DNA from: Linderina pennispora | Lineage: Eukaryota > Kickxellomycota > Kickxellomycetes > Kickxellales > Kickxellaceae | NCBI RefSeq assembly: GCF_002104995.1 | Contig: NW_024468294.1 | Location: 1-63,050, forward strand | Reading direction: 5' to 3' | Length of the DNA: 63,050 nt | Made by a program: the position numbers and the translations under genes | Shown: positions 23,794-34,140 of the stretch, one piece after another | How positions within the stretch are numbered: the stretch's first letter is position 1 | Layout: each line of letters starts with the position of its first letter | The notes under the pieces: generated by a model | Told to the model about the DNA's origin: nothing | Database searches by the model: none | Seen by the model: only the letters and a program-made list of their open reading frames with translations

Positions 23794-24861
23794 TCATCTC
23801 TCCAGCAATGCCCCGGCCTTGGCCAGCATATCAGCGATTTCGTTGCCGCGGATCCCCGCATGAGCCGGCAAATGGTGCACAAACACAGTGTGGCCGCGGT
23901 TCCCCAGGCGCACCATGCTCTGGTGCAGCAGCACGAATGCGGTGCGGTTCGCCACCGGCCTGCCCTTGGCCGTCTTCCACTGCGCCTGCCGCCAGGCCTC
24001 CGCATGAACGTTGATGCCGTCCACAGCATACCTGCTGTCCGAGCACACCCAGATCTCGACGCCCTCGGAATCCTGCACCGCCAGCGCCATCTGCTCTAGC
24101 GCCGTAACCAGTGCATAGATCTCTGCCCTGGCATTCGACTGGTGGCCGCGCAGCCGCTTTGCAATCGGCGCCAGACCGGCATTCTCAAAGTACACGCCGA
24201 TGCCGGCCGACCCGCGGTCCGGCAGATATGCGCCGTCGGCGTAGGCGATCAGCCGCCGATCGTCGGGCTTTGGAATCAGCTCCGCCAGATGGTCCACCGA
24301 CAAAATCGAGTGGTTCGGCGCCCGCTGGTGCACCAGGCCGCTGCCACTCAGCGCCAAATGGTGCTGCGGCTTTTTCTCCCTTGCTGGCATGTGTATTGGG
24401 GTCACCACCAGCCCATGCTGCTTGAGTGACATGCGGAGGAACTCTCGCACACCCTGGTCATTCGCTGCATGGTATAGGGTGCTCCACCGGCGGGAAAGTG
24501 CTGAGCGCGCATACCGCCTCAGTGCCTCCCTGGCTGCTTGCGGCATGCGACATGCACGGGGCAGAATGTGCGAGTACGGGGTCAGCGGTGAGTACTCGGC
24601 GTCGTGGTTGATTTGCAGTGCGCTGGGCATTGTCTGGCTGCCCGCCTGTGCTGTTAACCGCCTGATGAACTCATTTGCATAGTGCTCGCGGACGATAAAC
24701 TCCGCCAGAAACGACCCAATGCTGCTGGAGGCCGCCACCTGCGAGGCGTCAATGCCGAGAGTGCCCCAGATCTCCTCCAATGCGCAAGGTGCCAGCCGGC
24801 TGATGTCGACGTTGCGCATGTACACAAATATCCATCGCTGCCTGCCGTCAGCGTCCCCCAT
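23794..24861 (-). CDS. RNase H-domain protein with retroelement-like N-terminal region
   Basis: From the ATG at 24861 the product has 355 residues. Residues about 203-352 form an RNase HI domain with all catalytic acids visible: D209 in YADGAY, E247 in ARAEIYAL, D275 in CSDSRYAVDG and D344 in GNEIADMLAK, plus the loop H334 in PAHAGIRG. The enzyme class cuts RNA in RNA-DNA hybrids. Residues 9-75 (WIFVYMRNVDISRL through a segment ending SFLAEFIV) resemble the region that precedes the reverse transcriptase in fungal LINE-like elements. No reverse transcriptase or endonuclease is present and the frame is intact, so a domesticated remnant is possible. A long T-run and two AG acceptors just upstream leave open a further 5' exon; the open frame continues upstream to 24984. 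Confidence 0.8.
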   Translation of the reverse strand: MGDADGRQRWIFVYMRNVDISRLAPCALEEIWGTLGIDASQVAASSSIGSFLAEFIVREHYANEFIRRLTAQAGSQTMPSALQINHDAEYSPLTPYSHILPRACRMPQAAREALRRYARSALSRRWSTLYHAANDQGVREFLRMSLKQHGLVVTPIHMPAREKKPQHHLALSGSGLVHQRAPNHSILSVDHLAELIPKPDDRRLIAYADGAYLPDRGSAGIGVYFENAGLAPIAKRLRGHQSNARAEIYALVTALEQMALAVQDSEGVEIWVCSDSRYAVDGINVHAEAWRQAQWKTAKGRPVANRTAFVLLHQSMVRLGNRGHTVFVHHLPAHAGIRGNEIADMLAKAGALLER

Positions 24862-25924
24862 GCTGTGTGTAAATAATCCAGGTATCTCCTTGAAATCGTG
24901 AATGTGTTTGCGAACTAGTCTGAAAGATGCAAAGGAGAACAGGTTTCTAGCAAAAAAAAAAAAAAAAAGAAAAAAGCGAGCCAAGTAGCTATTCTTTCAT
25001 TGGGGCAGCGTGTTATGATTTCCAGTCACATGAGACCGGCCATGCCTAGATACTATTGTTTTTTTTATTTTAGCTCCTTAGCTCCTTCGCGGAAGCCCTC
25101 AGTATCAAAAGCGAATCGCGTACTGCTGCGCACATTCAGTATCATATACACCTCCATATGCATATTTATGTCGCCCTCAGCGCGTAGGAAAAACAGACAG
25201 CCACTCCATAGAGCCACGCTTGTGGTTCAGAGCCAGGATACGCATGAATGCGAGGTGTAAAGAGCGATCCCACGGCGCTGTTTTATTCGGCAGCAGATAT
25301 AGCGTTGCACAAACAGGAGGCTGAGGCTACAACCATTCCCCAAGCAAAGCCCCGGGTACTGACAAGAAAAATCATACGAGGGTAGTAGCCGCTTATTTGA
25401 CAAGCAGAATTGTGTGCGGTATGCCGAGAATTGGCTGCGGGGTTTTGTAAATTGCAAGAGTGCTAAGGTCGGAGCTCTAGGCAGGGAAAAAAATCAAGAA
25501 CACAACCCATTCGCATGTTGGCCATTGCAGTTGGTGGCGAACAAGGTGCGCTTTCGATTGTTAGCTATTCTTGCTCGCCTTGTCCTGCCCACACTACATT
25601 TGCTCTGTGGTTTTTGTCACGACACACCCACACGCTAGCCACGCTTCGTGGCCCCTCCCCTTTTGCCGCCAAAGTAGGGGCAGTGGTTTTATTTGTGACA
25701 TCGCTAGGATGGAAACAAAAACCTTGCGCTGGGCAACAGAGAGGCGCCCAAGAAAAAAGGTGCGGCGTTTGTGGGCAGCATAAATACTGGCCGCGCCGTG
25801 GCAGGGAAGGAAAGGAGAGTGTGAAACCTCAAATTCGCCTCATTCCCGCTCTTTTCCTCCACATTATAAAGGATACTTTTCATTTTTTTCTCCTACAAAT
25901 ACGACCACAAACTCTTTCAAGGAA
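24862..25924. other. Divergent intergenic region
   Basis: This lies between the RNase H gene and the intron-containing PanE-like gene, which diverge. It has a 17-base A-run at about 24951-24967 (T-run on the minus strand) and the promoter of the PanE-like gene near its right end. No coding potential was accepted. Confidence 0.5.
25865..25870 (+). promoter_or_regulatory. TATA box of the intron-containing PanE-like gene
   Basis: TATAAA about 60 bases before the ATG at 25925, followed by a C/T/A-rich leader. Confidence 0.65.
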
Positions 25925-27111
25925 ATGGAACTGCGCGCCAAAATACTTGTAGGCAAGTCGCATCATATGCCGATATGTTCAATATTTTCCTAGGAGAAAA
26001 ATTAAAGCTAAAACCAGTTTTTCATTCTTATTTTCCTCGTTTGTAGTCGGTGGCGGAGCTATCGGTGGGCTGGTTGCCTGGCGCCTTAGCATCAACCACA
26101 ATCTCTCAGTGTCGGTAGTCTGCCGGTCCAACTACGATGCAATTTCGCGACACGGCTACCGCATCTCTTCGGCGCTCTACGGCGAAGGCACGTACATGCC
26201 AGAGTCAGGTAAGATGACCTTTTTATCGTGAGAAACACGAGCATGTCGTGGCTTTTTTATTCTACGTAATCTACGCCATGCATGCAATTCAGAACATTCC
26301 ATTCAATATCGCGCTTTGTATAGTGTTTGCCAGTGTTGAGCAGGCGCAGTCCGCAGGGCCCTATGACTACGTGGTGGTGGCATTGAAGGCGCTGCCGAAC
26401 ATTTACGACTGCCCGTCGTTAATCGCGCCGGTCATCAGTGCCAACACAATGATAGTTCTGATGCAAAACGGCATTGGCATTGAGGCATCGTTTGTCGAGC
26501 GCTTCCCCGAGGCGCCGCTGGCCAGCACCGCGTGTTTTGTGTCGGTCAAGCAGACATCCCCAGGCCATCTGAAGCACGGCGCATTTGCCATGCTGGCAGC
26601 CGGCATGCACGACGGATTCCGGACGCGCCCGAATATCAGGAAGCTGCAGCAGCTGCTCAGGATCCTGGAGCACAACCAGGTGAACTGCCTGTACGAGCAC
26701 GATGTCCAGCCGTACCGCTGGCAGAAGCACATTCTTAATGGCTCGACTAACCCGGTGTCGGTGGTCTGCGGCGGGTCGAGCTGCCAGGAGATGGTCAGGA
26801 ATGACCATTGCTGCAAGCTGCTGCAGGAGCTGATGGCGGAGATTTTTGTGCTCGGCAAAGCGGTCACGGGCAAGGCGTTCCCGGGGGTCGATGGCATCGT
26901 GGATCCGCAGTCGGCGACGGACTACATCAAGTCAATTCCGGTGCCCGTCTACACGTCAATGCTGGTCGACTCGCAGTGCAAGCGGCCCATGGAGCTGGAC
27001 GTCATCCTGAAGAATCCGATTTTGCTGGCCGAAAAGCACAACGTCGATGTGCCAAATATGAAGGCCATGTATGCGCTGCTGTCGATGATTGAGGCCGGGT
27101 ACTCGAAGTAA
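25925..27111 (+). CDS. PanE/ApbA-type ketopantoate reductase-like protein, copy D (three exons, GC-AG intron)
   Basis: Exons are 25925-25952, 26047-26208 and 26324-27111. Intron 1 uses a GC donor with otherwise perfect consensus (GTAG then GCAAGT) and ends TTTGTAG; intron 2 is GTAAGA to TATAG. Joining gives 325 residues starting MELRAKILV and the dinucleotide-binding VVGGGAIGG. Further family marks are LMQNGIGIE (the Asn of the active site), the catalytic Lys in YRWQKHILNGSTNPVSV and the C-terminal TSMLVDSQCKRPMELDV. The family reduces 2-dehydropantoate with NADPH in CoA synthesis, although several fungal paralogues act on other 2-keto or hydroxy acids. It is about 6 kb from three intronless relatives and clearly diverged from them. 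The three exons keep phase throughout, so I am confident in the model. Confidence 0.88.
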
Positions 27112-27116
27112 AACTA

Positions 27117-27140
27117 CTTTTGTTTTGTTTTGTTTTGTTT
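27117..27140. repeat. TTTTG pentanucleotide repeat
   Basis: About five units of TTTTG between the convergent stops of the PanE-like gene D and the bZIP gene. It is a simple tandem repeat in the shared 3' flank. Confidence 0.9.
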
Positions 27141-27179
27141 TCAATATATTCACTGCCTAATCTTGTAGACCTCTTTATA

Positions 27180-28209
27180 TCAAAACAGGCCGTTGGCAAA
27201 CTTGTCCGCAGTGACCCAGCGGCTGCCCACGACCTCGACGTCAATACGCAGGTACTTTTGCTTGGCGCCATCCATAGGGGTAGCCATCTTCGCGTACTCC
27301 TCCCATGGCGGCAGGATCGCCGAGTGGTGGTCGTCCTCCACTGCGTCGCCAGCAACCACAGGCGAGTAGAACGACATGCGCGGACGCTTCTGCGCTCCCG
27401 CCGCAGCCAAAGTGGGAACCAGCTCCTTGCCGGATCCCGCCAGTCCCACCACATTGCTGTCCTCTTCCAGCGAGCGGTCGCCATAGTGCCGCACAATGCC
27501 CTGCTCAGAGACCTCCTGAGTAGCTGCTGGGTATGTTGCGCGCAGGACCCGTGCGGACGCAGGCCGGTACTGCTGCTGCGACTCGAATCCGCGCATAGCC
27601 GATGGATCCGCGTCACCTGCAAACAACACGTGCTGGACATTCTGGCAGAACATCATCGCGTAGTCAAGCGGCTTCGCGGACTCGGCCGGGCGCTGCTGCG
27701 ACACAACCGACAAGGACGACGCCGGCTGGTGCATCACCATATCGTCGTGCAAGCTATCTGCTGCAACACCGCTGGCCAGCCCACGCTTGATCCACGCATG
27801 CAGCCCCGCACTCTCCTCCATCGTCATCGGGCGCATCTTGTTGCTGCGCATTTCATCCGCGCTTACACTGCCAGCCGGTTCGCTCGCAGAGCTGTTGTTA
27901 GCCGAGGAGCTGCCGCCATCCACCTGCTGCGTCATGGCCGAAATCGACCGCCTCACGCGCTCAATCAGCGGCGGCTCACCCGACGCCTCGCTCTCGTTGC
28001 GCTGCTTCGCGCCAGAGATAAGCAGCCGGGACTCGGCCGCTGGCAGAATGCCCGCACTCTGCGAGCCTCCTGCCGTCAGCGAGTTGTCCGACGTGTAGAG
28101 CGACGGCAGGGTGAAGAGCGAGAACGAAAACAGCATTGCCATCAGAACCGCTCCCATTGCACGCGGCTTGGCCACTGCCGGCTGCACCGACAGCTCAGTA
28201 CTGCCAGCT

Positions 28210-28241
<32 letters not shown>

Positions 28242-30245
28242 GGTCTTGGGTGCGTTGACCGGCAGGGACACGCGCGGCCGGATGGTCCGCGGCACAGCAT
28301 TGGCCGCCGCCTTGGCTGCCGCCGCCTGGCGCAGTGAGTTCTGGGCCGAAGGAGCTCCAGGCTTCAGGGAAGCCGGCAGCACAGGCGCAATGGAGCTCAG
28401 CAGCGAGCCGCCGACAAACTCCTCGTCGACCTGCATGGCATCCGAGGGCTTCGATGCGGCGGCCTGGCTGTCACTGCGCTGGCCCGCCACTTGCCCGGCG
28501 CTCTTCTTTTGCTGCTCGCCGCTGGTGGAAGCAGCAGTGGACGAAGGCTCCGATGGCGAGGCGGTGGTTGTGGCAGCAGTGGTGCGTCTGAGCTGGTCGC
28601 GCTCCGCTGCCATAGCATTGAGCCGCTGTTCCATTTCCTCGAGCCGCTTCACCAGCGACGTGTTAGACTCGCGCAGCTCCTCGACCTCGGACTCGAGCTT
28701 GGTCAAGTACTCGCGCTTGCGCTTGCGGCTCAGCAGCGCTGCCGCACGGTTCTTGATCAGTCTCTCCTGCCGCTTCTGCGCGGCTGGGTCGGCGCTGCCG
28801 CCTGCCTGCTTTGCTGGCGCCGCTGCCATGGGGGCAATCGACGGCTTGCGTGCCTGAGGGGCGTGTGCCTGTGCAATCGGACGCAGCCCATGGTCGGGGT
28901 CGGCCACCTGCATGGGCGCCTGCTTCTGTGCCATCTTTGCCAACACGCTCAGCCCAGGCGGTGTATTTGAGCCCGAGCGCGGCTGCCCACTGGCTGACTG
29001 CACCTGCGGCTGCTGCCGGGGAGCCAGAGGTGCAATGAGGCGCTGCGAAGCGTTGCTGCTGTTGCTGCTGTTGCTACCGTTACTGCCGCCGCTAACGCTG
29101 CGAGCTGTAGGAACCGTAGCCGGCGCTGCTGAACGTGGCGGGGACGGTGCCAATGGCCGCGGCCGCACATTCTCAGACGCACGACGTGGCGACGAAGCAT
29201 TACTGCCCGATGAGGCCACGGCGGTAGCTGGTGTGGAGCCCCTTACTGCCTGTGCTGCTTCTGTAATACCGGCTACCTTTGGCGGCGCAGTGGGTCGCCG
29301 CTGCTTCTTGGCTGGCGGCGGAGTGGCAATAGTAGAGGGAGATTCAGACACAGACAATGTCTTTTGTGGGGCAATATTCGCCATTGGCGTTATCAGGCTA
29401 GTGAACGGCAGCGACGCCAGAATCGGCACCTCTGCGCCCACGCCGCTTGTTGTGATTGTGCTCATAGCTGGGACCGACGTTTCGCCCACCGGGCTGCCGG
29501 AGCTGGCGCCACATAGGGCTGCTGCCGACGACAGCATTGACACCAGCATGTCCGGCGACGCATTGGCAATAGCCGCAACCGTCGACTGATCCAGGATATC
29601 CATGCTCGGCTCTGCCGGTGAAAACGACAGCGGGTTTGTGGCCGCACTGGCCGCCGGAACCAGCGACAGCGGCAGTGGCGATCCGCCATTCTGCACTGGC
29701 ATCATCACTAGTGGACTGCTACCAAACGCTGCACTTGAGAGCGACGGCATAATGGCATCAACACTCACCGCGCGCGACTTGCTATTGCCATCCATGGCCT
29801 CCGTGTTGACAAACTGCTGCAGCCACCCGTCAAGCATTGCATCTGCGGCGGTAGTTGTGCCCGCCACTGAATTATCCACTGTGCTCGGAAACATTGGCTC
29901 CTGGGGCCCCCAGCCTGTGCTTGATGTCGCCAGCGGATCCGCCGCACTGAAGGAACCGTGGTTGCTGCCTGAGCTCATGGACCATGCCGGCGACGAACCG
30001 CCGCCACCCACAGGCGAATCAAAAGTGAACCCACCAGCCCCTGCACTAAGCCCACTGAGCACGTCGCTGAGCTGCTGCGAGTACTCTTGCAAATCGGCGT
30101 CGCTCATTGCCAGTCCAGACTCATCGCCGCCCTTGGCAATAAATGTATCGTCAATTGAATTTCCACCTAGGGCTAGCGTTGACGCCTGCTTGATGGCTGT
30201 AGGCGCTTTTGTCGTCCGCTTGGGTTTTTGCGTTGCTCCAGCCAT
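27180..30245 (-). CDS. Membrane-anchored bZIP transcription factor (ATF6/CREB3-like layout)
   Basis: A single exon encodes 1,021 residues from the ATG at 30245. A basic region and leucine zipper lie near residues 490-560: RLIKNRAAALLSRKRKREYL, then leucines at heptad spacing through VEELRESNTSLVKRLEEMEQRL. The N-RAAALLSRKRK contact segment is typical of CREB/ATF. About 130 residues later, after a Gln run and basic patches, a single hydrophobic segment (AVLMAMLFSFSLFTLP, about 694-713) should span a membrane, leaving roughly 300 residues on the far side. In animals and plants this layout means an ER-held factor released by proteolysis under ER stress. That regulation here is inference. The N-terminal half is Ser/Pro/Ala-rich, a likely activation region. 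Confidence 0.87.
28206..28240 (-). repeat. Glutamine codon run in the bZIP gene
   Basis: A CAG/CAA run encoding about eleven Gln, between the leucine zipper and the membrane segment of the bZIP protein. Confidence 0.85.
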
Positions 30246-30621
30246 TTAAAAAGCGTGTGTATAGAGATAATAGCGGTATGAGACAGATAGGAGGCAGGAG
30301 GAAAGAGGAAAGATATAATGTGCTTTGCACGCAGGAAAAATAGAGGAGAGGAGGAAAACAGGGAGGCCAAGAACGAAAATCTAATGACCCCTTCAGAAAA
30401 AAAAAATGCCAGCCTGACGATTTTCCCATCCCGTTTCCGCGAGGTTGAAAAGTAGGAGCGATGCACGCCCATGCGTGATGATCAGCTTTTAATAGTCATT
30501 GGGGGGAGTAAAATGGCTGCTTTCTTTTTCGCCATGAGGGGTCCGCAAGCAGCTGACACAACCTGTGTCCTGTCGCGCCCTCAAACCTCCACATTGCTCG
30601 AGACTAAAGGAAACGTTTTAT

Positions 30622-32553
30622 TCAGTTGAATGCCTCCGCAGCCTGCTCTGCGGCCATGGCCAGCGAGCTGGCAGCCTTCACAGTCTCAGCCAGCTCCTTC
30701 TCAGCCAGCTCACACTTGGCCCTAATCTCCTCTGCCTGCTTATTGGCCGCGGCCACTTCCCCGCGCAGACTCTCGGCCTGTTGCTCGGCAGCCTGCAGCT
30801 TCTCTTCGACCGCGGTCAGCTGGTCCACAGTGATTGCCTTGTCGAGGCGGTCCTGCAAATCGCTGGCCGCGCGCTGGCTCTCAGCGGCCAGTTGCTCGGC
30901 CTGCGCCAGCCGCGCCAGAACGTCCTCCTCGCGCTTCTGCAGCGCTGCCACTGCACTCTGCGTCTGCGTGAGCTCGCCCTGGACCTCGTCTAGCTGCGCA
31001 CTGAGCGCCGATGCCTGCTCCGCGGTCGCCTTGGACGACGCAGAGTGCTGGCTGGCCGCATCTGCGAGCTGCTTCTGCAGCTGCTCGTTCTCGGCACGCA
31101 GGCGGTCGAGCTCGGCCGATGACGAAGCTGCAACAGCCGGCGACGGCGACCGGGTGCCAGGGGTTAGCTGGCTGCGGGAAGTCGCTACGGGCGCTGCTGC
31201 TGGTGCTGCTGCTGCCACTGGGGCAGGCGGCGGGGCAGGCGATGCTGACGGAGCCGGCGACCTGCTCGGTGTCGACTGGGCCAATGGCGAGGGAGCAGCC
31301 ACAGCCGGCGCCGGTGCCGCCGAGGTCGCAATCTGTGGCGCACTGCCGCCAGCAATCAGCGGGCCATTGTTGAAAATGGTCTCCATATCGACTGTGACAG
31401 GCTCGGCGGTCTGGCCCGCGAAATACTCATCGGCCGTCATCGCCGCCCTGCCTGCGTGTGCTGGCGGGTAGATGTCGCTCTGGAACGCCTCTGACTTGCG
31501 CGGCACGCGGAACGAGATCGGCTCGATCAACGAGTTTGACGCGACCTTGTAGAACCGCATCACCTCGCAGGTCTTCACGTCCACACCACGCTTGGGCATC
31601 ACGCCCAGTCCGCGCTGTGGCTCCGGCGACTGGTACTCTGACAAAAAGTGCAGCTTGTCGCTGTCGTACTCGTAGTACCGGATGTTTCCGTCGCCCTTGC
31701 CTGCCACATACAGCATGTTTGTGCTGGCGTCGTAGAACGGCATAAGCATGCCCGACGAGAGATCAATGTCCTGCTTCAGCAGCGGCTTCTCCAGATTCGT
31801 CGCGTCCCACAGATACACCTCGCGGTCGCTGGACCGAGCAAACCCAGTGGTGACCAGGCGCGGCTCACGGCCGAGCCAGGTGACGCGCGACCCCTTGACG
31901 CCCTGGTGCGACACGCCCTCCTGCACGAGCTCGCCCGAGCGTGCATCAAACACCCGCAGCTTCTTGTCGCGGCACGTCGCTGCAATCAACACTCCGTCGT
32001 GGCTCCAGTCCATCGAAAGGATGTTGTCCTTAAAGCCCTGCAGCGTCTGCCTGGCCTGCCCGCTGGCCACATCCCAGATCTTCACCGTGTAGTCCGAGCT
32101 CGACACCGCCAGCACGTTCTCGGCCACTGGGTTCCACGCCACGTGTCCGACCTTGCGCCCATGCCCTGACAGCTTCAACAGCGGCGTGGTTACGTTCTCC
32201 TCGCGCTCCAGCAGGTCGTCGGGCACCCGCCAGATCATCGCCGTGTGGTCCTCGGCTACCGACGCAATAATGTCATCGTCGAATGGCGAGAATGCCGTGT
32301 CAAGCACTGCTCCTGCGTGCGCGCTGAACAGCGGGAAGTCGCCGCGCAGCTTTCCCACCTGCGAGAGTGGCACCACGCAGAAGGCACCGCCGCCTCCAGC
32401 ATCCCAGTTGGCCGCGACGTATTTGGGGTTGGCCGTGACAAAGTTGGTGTCCCACGCGCCCAGAGAGATGCGCAGGCTTTCGTAGCACCCCTCGCGCTTC
32501 GATGCTGTGCCGTACACGTGCCGGTACTTGCTAGGTCGAACAAACGAATACAT
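30622..32553 (-). CDS. CRN1: Coronin, actin-binding WD40 protein
   Basis: One exon of 643 residues begins with the coronin signature FVRPSKYRHVYG directly after the start codon. WD40 repeats follow (for example VLDTAFSPFDDDIIASVAEDH, with a WD pair in VKIWDVASG and a repeat ending YLWDATN), together forming the seven-bladed propeller over about 400 residues. The conserved C-terminal extension with SFRVPRKSEAFQ and DIYPP is present. A Pro/Ala/Ser-rich linker of about 100 residues leads to a long coiled coil (about residues 485-640) full of Glu, Ala, Gln and Leu, used for trimer formation and Arp2/3 contact in the family. Coronin bundles F-actin and tunes Arp2/3 at cortical patches. The coiled coil is longer than in animal coronins. 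Start and end are clear. Confidence 0.95.
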   Translation of the reverse strand: MYSFVRPSKYRHVYGTASKREGCYESLRISLGAWDTNFVTANPKYVAANWDAGGGGAFCVVPLSQVGKLRGDFPLFSAHAGAVLDTAFSPFDDDIIASVAEDHTAMIWRVPDDLLEREENVTTPLLKLSGHGRKVGHVAWNPVAENVLAVSSSDYTVKIWDVASGQARQTLQGFKDNILSMDWSHDGVLIAATCRDKKLRVFDARSGELVQEGVSHQGVKGSRVTWLGREPRLVTTGFARSSDREVYLWDATNLEKPLLKQDIDLSSGMLMPFYDASTNMLYVAGKGDGNIRYYEYDSDKLHFLSEYQSPEPQRGLGVMPKRGVDVKTCEVMRFYKVASNSLIEPISFRVPRKSEAFQSDIYPPAHAGRAAMTADEYFAGQTAEPVTVDMETIFNNGPLIAGGSAPQIATSAAPAPAVAAPSPLAQSTPSRSPAPSASPAPPPAPVAAAAPAAAPVATSRSQLTPGTRSPSPAVAASSSAELDRLRAENEQLQKQLADAASQHSASSKATAEQASALSAQLDEVQGELTQTQSAVAALQKREEDVLARLAQAEQLAAESQRAASDLQDRLDKAITVDQLTAVEEKLQAAEQQAESLRGEVAAANKQAEEIRAKCELAEKELAETVKAASSLAMAAEQAAEAFN

Positions 32554-32856
32554 GGCCGTGCGCTACCAATAACTACAAGTGTAAAGGGGTGTAGTTAGCG
32601 AGATGACTGCTGCCACAGCCAATTCGGGGCCCCCGCCAAACGCACTGTGCCGTCCTCACCTTGAGATGGGATAAATGTGTGAGAGTAGAAAGAAAATGGT
32701 GGTTTAATTGACGCCTGCAAAAGTAGAAAAGAGGTTTACCGAAAGGTTTGAAGCCCAGCCGGTCAATTATTACTACCGCCAAATTGCCTAGAAGCTTGGG
32801 CGCCCAATGTTCCCACCCTAACCCCGGACTGCCGGGCTGAACAGAAGCTGCGAATG

Positions 32857-33873
32857 CTACAGCTTGGACTGTGTCAAGTATCTGTTTTCGACCATGGTCA
32901 GCAGCGCATAAACCGTCTCGAGGTGGGGCACCTCGACCCCGTGCTTCTTGGCCAGCTCGATCGGGTTGCGCAGAATCACCGCGTGCTCCATCGGCCGCTT
33001 CGCGCGGAAGTCCATTAGCATCGACGGCGTCACTGGCTTCGGCAGCATATCCGTGTTGTTGATGATATCGTCAGGCTTCTCGAACCCGCCAAGATAAACC
33101 AGCTTGCTGCCTGTGACCGTCTCGCCCGCCTTGATAATCTCGACCATCAGACTGCGAATTAGCGCCTTGCACTCGGCGCTGTCGAGCATTTGTCTGGTGT
33201 CGTTGCCACCAGAAACAACAGAGACCGTGTTGAACGATGCGTTCCAAACAAGCTTCGCCCAGCGAGACTTTTGGATATCCTCGGATATCAGAACATGAAC
33301 ACCATTGTCTCTCCACATCTCGCCCAGCTCCTCCACGCGAGCAGCCACCGAGCCGACATTGTAGTTGGCTGTTGTGGGGCTGAACAGACCCATGTCCAGC
33401 AGAGTAACCACCCCGTGATTGATGGTGCCGCTGGAGGGCTGGCTTGAGTCGAGATAGGCAACAGTACTGACGATGGGGTTGTTTGGGTACCGCGCAGCAT
33501 ACGGGCCCTCGATCCCAATGCCGTTCTGAATCAGCATGATGATCGTGCGCGGGTCCCGAACCGCCGGTGCAATGATGTCAGAGCTATCCACCAGGTTCGG
33601 CAGCGCCTTGGTGCACACAATGACAAAGTCATAGATTTCCCCGTCGGCAACAGCCTCGGCGACAGTGCGCACAACATTATGCGGGCGGTACACCTCATCG
33701 CCAAATGCCAGCGAGTTGATGCGGAACCCGTCCTTCTTGACAGCTTCGTAGTTCGACCGGCACACAGTCGTGACATGCGCTTTGCCACTGACATCCAGAC
33801 GCCAGGCATAGATACTTCCAAGCGCGCCAGTGCCAACCAGCAGGACTTTGATAGGGGAATTGACAGCAGCCAT
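32857..33873 (-). CDS. PanE/ApbA-type reductase-like protein, copy A (intact, intronless)
   Basis: One uninterrupted frame of 338 residues. It starts with a Rossmann glycine loop (KVLLVGTGALGSIYAWRLD), contains LIQNGIGIEGPYAARY with the active-site Asn, the catalytic Lys in RWAKLVWNASFN, and the C-terminal substrate region PSMLMDFRAKRPMEH. The assigned activity is NADPH-dependent reduction of ketopantoate or a related 2-keto acid. It is the first of three tandem minus-strand copies (A, B, C) with near-identical C-terminal segments. It is the only copy of the tandem set whose frame is unbroken here. A TATA-like element lies upstream at about 34081. Multiple copies make a dedicated CoA role for each unlikely. 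Confidence 0.9.
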   Translation of the reverse strand: MAAVNSPIKVLLVGTGALGSIYAWRLDVSGKAHVTTVCRSNYEAVKKDGFRINSLAFGDEVYRPHNVVRTVAEAVADGEIYDFVIVCTKALPNLVDSSDIIAPAVRDPRTIIMLIQNGIGIEGPYAARYPNNPIVSTVAYLDSSQPSSGTINHGVVTLLDMGLFSPTTANYNVGSVAARVEELGEMWRDNGVHVLISEDIQKSRWAKLVWNASFNTVSVVSGGNDTRQMLDSAECKALIRSLMVEIIKAGETVTGSKLVYLGGFEKPDDIINNTDMLPKPVTPSMLMDFRAKRPMEHAVILRNPIELAKKHGVEVPHLETVYALLTMVENRYLTQSKL

Positions 33874-34080
33874 TGCTTAGAAAGTGAGCTTCAGGTGTGA
33901 AAAAAGTGTAGTGGGTGGATGGAAGATGCAGAAGAGCAAGCAAGCAGCGACAGCAGGACCCTTCTCTGGCAAAGCATCTTATTTCCACGGAGTGGCCCGG
34001 GCTCCGTGAGAGAAGCGATTGTCCGCTTTTTGCCACAGAAATCCACCCACGAGAACATTCCCAGCCGCTTGCCATCATGC

Positions 34081-34087
34081 TTTTATG
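34081..34087 (-). promoter_or_regulatory. TATA-like element of PanE-like copy A
   Basis: CATAAAAG on the minus strand, about 210 bases before the ATG at 33873 and just beyond the 3' end of copy B. Confidence 0.4.
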
Positions 34088-34140
34088 CACCAAGCCCATC
34101 TGCTATATAGGCACCATCATTTATTGCACACGATTAGGGA

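Noticed and set aside
27120-28337. 405-codon plus-strand frame
   Set aside because: Antisense shadow of the bZIP gene, rich in Arg, His and Leu, with no domain.
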